Positions 57,223-64,000 of a DNA stretch of 64,000 nucleotides are shown in pieces. The DNA comes from Chrysophaeum taylorii (lineage: Eukaryota; Sar; Pelagophyceae; Pelagomonadales; Pelagomonadaceae): assembly GCA_029834535.1 (NCBI GenBank), contig JAQMWT010000067.1, positions 1-64,000 on the forward strand, written 5' to 3'. The notes below the pieces were generated by a model, which saw only the letters and a program-made list of their open reading frames with translations, had not been told where the DNA came from and ran no database searches. Each line of letters starts with the position of its first letter. Position 1 is the stretch's first letter. The translations under genes and the position numbers were made by a program.

Positions 57223-58213
57223 TTTTTTTTTTTTACGTCGCTCTCGCTACACCCCTTGATGCCACCAGCAGCACCAGCAGCAGCAGGTTTTCTTCGTTTC
57301 GATCGAACCTGTGCTTGAAGACTTCAAGGCGACCGACTGACTGACTGACTCCCCATCATCGGCTTTCATCGTTCCTCGCTGCGTGTTCGGTTCGTTGCTA
57401 TCGCTTCTATCCACCACCCATGTCCTCGATCGAAATCAAGGGTATTAAGCTCTCGATGATGATGCCTTCTTCCGCGGTGAGCGACATCTTTTTCATCATC
57501 AGTGGACACGCCGTCTTGAGAACAACTTGATCATCATCTCCACCGGGAATAGTATCGTATTAACCCGTGCCGCTTGGACGACCAGCGTCGTCGCGGAATC
57601 TGTGGCCGCACGCCAGAAGATACACATCTCAGGAGGAAAAGCAACGCCGCTTGTACTCTTCATGGCTCTGCCGACCGATGCACGATATTGATCATCATCG
57701 CGCAGATATCCGTAACAACAACAACAAACCGTGATACGAACTTCGCGCGGCTCTGCAAGCGCATCACAGACGTCTACGTGGGCCACGGGCAGCAGCAGCA
57801 GCAGCAGCAGCGCGTAGCCCAATCCGCGATTGCTTCATTGCATACGCTGCTGTGCATCAACAATATTGATGACCTGCCTCAACGAAACTTCATCATCACC
57901 AGAGTTCAAGTTGCTCGGCATTCATCATCAAGACTCTACCCTGATGCTACAGCACTCCAGCTACTTGAAACGAAGATCCCAGATTCAATTTTGTCCAAGG
58001 ATCTTAACTTATGCGCTCGATGATAAACTTCAAACATACGAATGGCTTTGTCATCCTCTAAAAATGCCAAAATTTTTGAGCGGCCACAATACAAGCATAC
58101 ACTCATCAATCTCGCCATCATCAGCAAGGGACCCCGCAATCGCTCCAACCCTCCACCTTGTCAAATCTTTCTGTGGTCGGTCGTCGTCGTCGTCGTCGCA
58201 ATCATTCTACTGC
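57223..58213. other. no confident gene; short frames and CAG repeat
   Basis: Frames 57574-58023 (plus) and 57822-57499 (minus, with a Leu-rich start) overlap without known motifs. A (CAG)n tract lies at 57789-57810. A minus-strand reading GGDDDQVVLKTACPLMMKKM near 57500 looks protein-like but is short. Nothing is assigned. Confidence 0.4.
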
Positions 58214-58388
<175 letters not shown>

Positions 58389-58464
58389 ATCGGACTACCA
58401 ACTTTCAGCCCCCACCCGCGCGTACTCACTCGCGCCAAAAAAAAATCCACGCCCCAGGCTTATT

Positions 58465-59031
58465 ATGCCTCCCTCTCACAACATACACTCCCAGCGCGGT
58501 CGTTTTCGCAAGCCCAACTCATCCAGCAAAAACCAACGCACTGGCACGTGTCACTTTTCTGGACGTCCAGGTCATTTTTTTCAACAGAGAATGTCGCGCG
58601 TATCAACGATACTTGCAAACCCAGCCCCGACCCAAACCTCATTTGCAATACCAACAACCTCGCCCACTTCGCCCAAATCCACCACTGTATCTTCCCCCAC
58701 GAACCCACCTCTACCGATATTGCCACTCTTATCCCTCGTTCAATTTCCATACTTTCTTGTTGTTGTCTTCTTAACCGTGCACCGGGTCCTGGCTTCCACT
58801 AACTCTCTCACCAATCTACTTACAGCCCAAGAACACGACTATCTTCACTTCAACAATCTTCATCTTGTTGTATACGACACGGGTGCCAACGCCAATCTTT
58901 TTAATTCGCCCGCTGGTTTTGCGGATCTCGACAATACTCAACAACACTCTATCAACTCTGCCATCGGCCCTGGCTCCGTATCTGGCTCGGGCACCGCACA
59001 CATCACTTCTTCCCTACAATCGGCCCTATAG
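58465..59031 (+). pseudogene. gag zinc-knuckle remnant and protease of Copia D
   Basis: CHFSGRPGHFF resembles a CCHC knuckle (C-x2-C-x4-H-x4-C) with the second and last Cys lost. About 100 residues on, LVVYDTGANANLF is the aspartic protease active site (D-T-G-A). The open frame extends 5' through the TTTA tract, but that part is not genuine coding sequence. The protease would process the polyprotein. Confidence 0.65.
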
Positions 59032-59322
59032 AAAACAACCGTGGCCTACACACACCAGCACCCTAACCCTTCTGCTCGTCGTCGTGGTATCCATATTCAC
59101 TTCCCCCATACGCTCATCTCCCCTGGCGCCTTGGTGACAAGCGGATTCTTTCTGACCAAGCTCTTCGAGCAAGCTGGATATGACAGAAATATACGACCCA
59201 AGCTATTGGTACTCACCCTCAACGAATCTTGCGTCACCGTTATACCCACCACGTCATCCCCCTTCTTCGTCGCTGTGGCTTACAGTTGATAGTATGTTGG
59301 ATTCGGCAATGCCACCACCGCC

Positions 59323-59690
59323 ATGGCTTCAACAACGGATTTTGTCTCACCTTTTGTGGCATTTTCTTCATGCCCTCGGATTCACGACGCTGTCGCTTTT
59401 CCCGCCGTGTCCCTGCGCACCCAGCTTACTTTCGACCTGTGGCAGGCACGCCTTTGTCATTATAGTGAATCCTATCTTCGACGTTTGCCCTCTCTCGCTG
59501 TTGGTGCGCCTTTCTTCCCAAGTTCCGCGTCTCTTTCTTTTTGTGCTGCTTGCGCTCCAGGTAAACTGCATGCTGCTCACGTTGGCCGTCGTAAACGCGC
59601 CCCGCGTGATGAAGCTGGCAGCTCTACTACCGAAGTCTTGACGTGCTGTCGCGCCATATCTTATTATTCATGCTGATCTGATGTTCACAG
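59323..59690 (+). pseudogene. pre-integrase zinc region of Copia D
   Basis: LTFDLWQARLCHYSESYLRR, then FCAACAPGKLHAAH in frame 59323-59676. This matches the 'W H x RLGH ... C-x2-C-x-x-GK' pre-integrase pattern with the first His changed. Confidence 0.6.
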
Positions 59691-60330
59691 GCATCCCTTT
59701 CACAAAGATCGCGCCATCCTTACCTTTGTTGATGATTTCACGCGCAAGCGCACCCGCTATTCTGCGCCTAGGCATATGACTCGCTCACGAATGGTCGTCA
59801 ATTGGAAATTTTCTCGCGTACTGTGGTTCGACCTTTCGGCTACCGTGTCGCTATCATCTACACCGATCGTGACAAGTCTCTCATGGGTCAATTCGAAACC
59901 TTTTGCTTCTTGGGCAAGCAACAACATCGCCATAAAAAGATCGCCCGCCGCTCAGTCAAAGCATTTGCAGGCACGTGCTTTTTCCGGTGTTGTCGAACGC
60001 TTTCATCGTTCAACGGCAAATATCACTCGGACTCTTTTGGTGCATGCTAATCACCCTGCCGACTATATTGGCGTTGGGCCATGGAAACGGCCGATTTCAT
60101 CTCCGAGCGGATGCCAAATGCACCCAACCCCGCGTACATGACGCCATACGAGATGTTACACGAAACCTTGCCTCGCGTGGACTTTCTCCGTGTCTGGGGT
60201 TGCCCTGCTGCTGCTATTCTTACTGGCGACAAATGGCCTACCAAATTGACATCTGGCATTTTTATTGGCTACCCACCTGACAGGCCATACTTTCGCATTC
60301 TTATTCAACGCCCAAAACCGGCCCCGTTGT
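59690..60330 (+). pseudogene. integrase of Copia D, frame-broken
   Basis: Blocks in order: TFVDDFTRKRTRYSA, VVRPFGYRVAIIYTDRDKSL (second Asp), AFSGVVERFHRSTANITRTL (catalytic Glu), LVHANHPADY, then NAPNPAYMTPYEMLHETLPR, VDFLRVWGCPA and TKLTSGIFIGYPPD. These lie in at least three frames (59776-60141, 59802-60050, 60081-60521). The block series is diagnostic of Copia integrase. Confidence 0.8.
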
Positions 60331-61052
60331 ACACACCTCTGTTGATGTTTCCTTCGATGAGACCTTTTCTTTGCGTAAGTCCCTGTCATCCCAGCCCCTC
60401 CCTCCTCCCCTTGTGGATTCTCGTTTTCCTTATTTGTTCTATTACGACCCCCGTCTGTCTTCCGCGGTTGCTCCCTTGTCCCCTGTTTTTGATGCGCACG
60501 ACCCGGCCTTATCGGGACTGATCACCCCAGAGACGAGCCTTAAGGAGAGCTCAAATCCGAAGGACCCAAAACAAACCCCCAAGAGAAAAGTGCAAAACCA
60601 AGTCGAGCAAAACAGAGCCGACAACGCAAAGTCGATCGCCAAGTCGACAAAAGTGCAAATTGCTGTGAGAAAAGTGCAAAACAAAGTCGAGCAAACCATA
60701 GCCGACAAAACCAAGTCGATCGCCAAGTCGACGAAAACATCAAGAATCCTAGTGTTTTGCCACAACGCAACGCGGCACTACACGCACAGTCTATGCGTCA
60801 ATCCTCTGTCGATTTTGTGTCATCCTGTCATTCCCTGTATGTTAATTATGCTAGCTTTCGTTTGTTAATTCATCATGTCTTCCTTCTCCTCTGTATCGCC
60901 CACTCCTTTGTTGATCCCCAATATGTCGAAGCCCATCGTGTCCTCTATGCAGCAACCGAAGAAACGTCCCAATACACATAAATCGACGATGGCGCCATTT
61001 GTTCCACTCATATACGTAAAGCTCTGACGCATACAAATCCCGAGCGTCCTGG
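60330..61052 (+). other. integrase-RT linker of Copia D with a duplicated 30-residue block
   Basis: The frame 60371-60868 contains two copies of a KVQNQVEQNRADNAKSIAKS / KVQNKVEQTIADKTKSIAKS block (about 60585-60740). This is a charged helical insert not seen in element B. The rest, to 61052, has no motif. Confidence 0.5.
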
Positions 61053-61565
61053 ATGGTTACATGCCATAGCCAAAGAGTAGCACGCCCTCGGTCAGCTTGG
61101 TTGCTGGGATGTTGTTCGCGTGAATTCCACGTTTTCTGGCTGGCAACATCTGCAGTGGGTCCTCCGAAAGAAATACGAATCTGGTCGGTTCAAATCCTAC
61201 AAAGCGCGTCTGGTTGTCGGAGGTTATACTCAGATTCACGGCAGGTTGATTATCACGACACTTACTCTCCGGTCGCCAATATTGTCACTATACGCTTCTT
61301 TCTCACCTTTGTTGCCGTTCATGACTGGGATTTGCATAAGTTGGACGTCAGCTCTGCTTTCATACGAGCACCGATCGCAGCAGAGATATATAAATACGTC
61401 TGGCCACCCGAAGACTATGCCCCTACCCAACCCAAACGCCCGCTCAAAAAGGTCTTCGTCTTTCTGCGGCTGACTGTCCTGCAGACGGTTCCCCCGACCA
61501 ACTCTATATGGCCCGCATCCCTTTTCGTCGTATTGTTGGTTGTGTCTGGTTTGTTTTTGTTATGA
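61053..61565 (+). pseudogene. RT N-terminal part of Copia D, palm missing
   Basis: YHDTYSPVANIVTIRFFLTF, VAVHDWDLHKLDVSSAFIRA and YKYVWPPEDYAP are the RT fingers and first palm Asp (KLDVSSAF). After PKRPLKK the sequence passes directly, after a short unrelated stretch, to RIPFRRIVGCVWFV and TRPDVTWTVNQWARY, which normally lie after the YVDD region. About 100 residues including the catalytic Asp pair are missing. Confidence 0.75.
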
Positions 61566-62263
61566 CGCGCCCGGACGTTACTTGGACTGTTAATCAGTGG
61601 GCGCGCTATGATGCTGACAACCCCCGGCAAGCCTCATTGGCACGCTATGAGCCATTGCTTGCGCTACGTTAATGGTACTCAAGATCTCGCCCTCGTTCTT
61701 GGTCGCGATTCTGACCTTCGTCTCTGTGGTGGTGGTTATTCCGACTCCAGCTGGGCTGACAATCCCAACGTAGACCGTCATTCTACATCCTTGTCTCATG
61801 CTTGGTAACGAACTCAATTATCAGCTACTGTTATCGCAACCAATACCTTCTCTCGAACGCTCCTCTTTTTTTGAAGCCGAGCTTCTCGCCCTTTATGTAT
61901 GCTGCCACCGCTGAGAGCTTTCTTTCGTGGCTTGTGAAACTTTTTGACAATTTTAACTTGCCTCGCCACGCAGTCCCTATGTATGTCGATAACCGCACCA
62001 CCGTGACACAAGTACGGCGTCAATGATGCATGACTCGACGTACCCGTCACATCGACATTCGCTTTTATAGCACGCCAGTATATCACCGCAATCAAATCAT
62101 AGACCTTCCTTCAACACATTCATTCCGCGTCTTGACAATCTTCGCGATATCTTCACCCGTAGTACGGAAGCCCACCCTTTCCTTCGGCTCGGTGCTCGCT
62201 ATCTCACCTCTTGATTTATCATGGCATAAAATACGCCAAAATATTATTATATACCTCTCCTGA
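61560..62263 (+). pseudogene. RNase H and C-terminus of Copia D
   Basis: GGGYSDSSWADNPNVDRHST (catalytic Asp block), FFEAELLALYVC in a shifted frame, VPMYVDNRTTVTQV and TRRTRHIDIRFY are the ordered blocks of Copia RNase H. Frames change near 61800 and 62030. The region ends about 62230. Confidence 0.75.
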
Positions 62264-64000
62264 CGCATTTCTACGCTTCTCCTTTTTCTTTTGGCACCTG
62301 GTACTTCCCCCTTTTTCTTTCTTTTCCAGCACCTGTGTGTACCCCTCCTCCTACGTATCTAATATCCTTACGTCATTATCCTCATCCTAGAATTAATCTG
62401 ACGAGGCTGCGACGACGTATGGAGGCCCATGGCTCAGCTTTTGGAGGTGGGTTTGGTGGCGTCGGTCTTACGATGAGGACGATGACACACGATTAGCGTC
62501 GTCGTGCCCCTGGTGCCGAAGCTATCGTCGGTTGAGGAAGCTGGTCACAGATGCGGAAGGGGTGAGATCGTTAGTGGACTTGGCGGCGTGGACCGACTGT
62601 CGTCGAGGAGCAGAAAGGGCTGCGGCACCTTCCGTTCGTTCGCGGACGAGTGTGAGCTAGCGCCGTGCGTCGGCAAGAGATGGGGTGCATCGCGCGATTG
62701 GGGGGCGAATTTCGACAAGCTCGCCGGGACCAGGGCGGTGCATCGAGAGCATGATGTTCGCGCTTTCATAGAAGGAACTTAGCCGGCCGGTCAAGCAGCC
62801 GTTTGCTGTACTCGCCGCCAAACCTGCGTACAGCCATCCAGACTCTGGTTGATGCCATCACACGACCTCGGCGACTTTCGAATCGTTGCGTTGCTCGGAG
62901 AGGCGCCGTGGTCACTCACTCGGATTCAGGGTTAGGGTGTTGGTTCATGATTTTCCTTGTGGGCGGGCGGGCGGGCGACCACGGCACCCGCTTCCACGCT
63001 GCTACTGACCCACAGTTCCAGCGGGGCGAAAGGCCGGCGCGTCCGTCGAGGGCGATTGATTCAACCTTGGGCCCTGGTGTCGGCGGCAAGGAGGAAGGAT
63101 GGAGCGAGCTGGAGTTGGGGCCAAGTTGAGGACCAAGTTTCTCGTTGGGGCGGATGGCCTCGACGAGTTGGTTGAAATCAGGACATCCGCGGGGACTCGG
63201 CAATACGCTGCTGGCGGTGGTTATCCGTTCCGGCGGCTGGTGGCGGCGCGGCCTGTACAGATGGGGGTCACCGGAGAAGCGACTGGCTTTTGACCCTCAA
63301 TTCGAGAATCGGAGTCTATCTCGTCGAAAGACGATCGCGCAGCACACCTGTGGTGCGACGCGCGGAAGGTGATGTACGAAGGCTCGTGCCCTGCGCGACA
63401 GACGACCAGCAGAAGGGCTCGCTCATCATCGAGACCGCGGACGGCCGTCGAGACCGCGCGTCGTTCGGCAGCAAATGTAATTTGATGACCGCCGTTGCGG
63501 CCTTCGAGATGGCGCGTCGACCATCATAGATAATACGCGCACGACGTATCTTCGTCGATCTTGGTCAGTCTGCCTCGCGAGAAAATTGGCGTAGGCCTCT
63601 GCGTACGCGTCGAACGGTCCACTATCCCCGATTGCGGGCGTGTCACGCTGCTTGTTGATTTGCGCCAGGACGAACCGGGAAGGGTACCTTTGAACACGTC
63701 GACGCCAAGAACCCGATGGAGGATGTATACTCGTAGAGGGAGGGAGGGCTCCTGATGATTCTCCGCACCAGTTCGCGAATCCCGTTTGATTGCTCGGAGA
63801 CGCCCGTCCGTTCGCGTGCCGTTGACAAAATATTGTGCCGTCCGTGGCGACGTCGACAATCATGATCGAAAGCGGCAAGGACCTCGAGGAGGATATTTGT
63901 AGATTTTGCTCGCTCTGGGTGACTATCGCAGCTACGTCGTAAGGCTGAGCGGGGTCCCCGCGGCGTCCCGGTACCGGCGCCCTTTCCCGACGGCACCCAG
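62264..64000. other. GC-rich region, no assignable gene
   Basis: Several frames stay open: 62504-62782 plus (92 codons), 62957-63293 plus in pieces (LRTKFLVGADGLDELVEI is reminiscent of an FAD-monooxygenase GD motif, but is isolated), and 63878-63426 and 63996-63643 minus. On the minus strand, blocks LEVLAAFDHDCRRRHGRHNI, RERTGVSEQSNGIRELVRRI and LPLRVYILHRVLGVDVFKGT lie in sequence but in different frames. They look like a real, perhaps spliced or broken, protein gene running off the window. I could not name it. Confidence 0.3.
63524..63996 (-). pseudogene. possible minus-strand gene at the window edge, frame-broken
   Basis: Frame 63996-63643 (117 codons) contains NILLEVLAAFDHDCRRRHGR and TGVSEQSNGIRELVRRIIRS. 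The overlapping frame 63859-63524 has LRVYILHRVLGVDVFKGTLP. One indel near 63780 would join them into a helical protein. The family is unknown, and the gene may begin outside the window. Confidence 0.3.

Larger units (their letters stand above)
58465..62230 (+). mobile_element. Copia retroelement D, plus strand, degenerate
   Basis: Domains in Copia order: zinc-knuckle-like stretch and protease (58465-59031), pre-integrase (59400-59600), integrase (59690-60330), linker (60330-60760), RT N-terminal part (61080-61440), RNase H (61500-62230). Many frame changes. The RT palm with the YVDD box is absent. No LTRs were recognised. The left part may be lost, as the element starts immediately after a TTTA tract. 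Its sequence is clearly different from element B. Confidence 0.8.

Noticed and set aside
62957-63293. FAD-dependent monooxygenase (FLVGADGLDE motif)
   Set aside because: Only one short motif-like stretch; no Rossmann GxGxxG upstream and frames are short.

Overview
The window looks like nuclear DNA of a eukaryote, most likely a protist, alga or fungus-like microbe. The signs are GT-AG introns, five superfamilies of eukaryotic mobile element (LTR/Copia, MULE, hAT, PIF/Harbinger, a SINE-like retroposon), a calpain, an FHA protein, and many micro- and minisatellites. I cannot name the taxon. There are no bacterial operons, no rRNA or tRNA genes that I could recognise, and no CRISPR array. Most of the sequence is mobile DNA in various states of decay.

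Layout. 1-4310: 5' LTR and gag-like region of a minus-strand retroelement (A) cut by the window edge. 4400-15140: a second minus-strand Copia-type element (B), with LTR-like sequence, the same gag-like domain, pre-integrase, integrase, RT and RNase H in broken frames, and an intact extra ORF after RNase H. A 303-bp SINE-like element sits inside B. 15269-15901: a small repeat coiled-coil gene. 15989-18070: a tandemly duplicated 1-kb unit with minisatellites. 18084-23017: a MULE with matched ends and a 9-bp target duplication, carrying a spliced transposase gene. 24915-27509: an intact calpain-like protease. 28-34.5 kb: a GC-rich ORF and a mosaic of repeat fragments. 34730-37635: a hAT element with perfect 18-bp ends and an 8-bp duplication. 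It lies in the leader of a plus-strand gag-like/low-complexity element (37.6-42.5 kb) that runs into LTR-like repeats (42.15-43.17 kb). 43.76-44.56: a decayed Harbinger-type transposase. 31093-33014 and 45049-47217 are long inverted copies of one unnamed repeat. 47.5-50.3 kb: a WD40 fragment and a possible two-exon gene. 51092-54679: an intact FHA plus giant coiled-coil protein. 54717-57222: a deleted MULE copy containing a second SINE-like insertion. 58.46-62.23 kb: a decayed Copia element next to a long TTTA tract. 62.5-64 kb: nothing I can assign.

The best host genes are the calpain, the FHA coiled-coil protein and the hendecad-repeat protein. The most unusual material is four things. First, a conserved domain of unknown function (CGDYQ..RERW..SWPN) shared by retroelements A and B. 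Second, a 24-26 bp motif dispersed four times through element B. Third, a SINE-like family with a hairpin 3' domain. Fourth, a repeat family present as two inverted ~2-kb copies. All calls come from reading the sequence; no database search was made.
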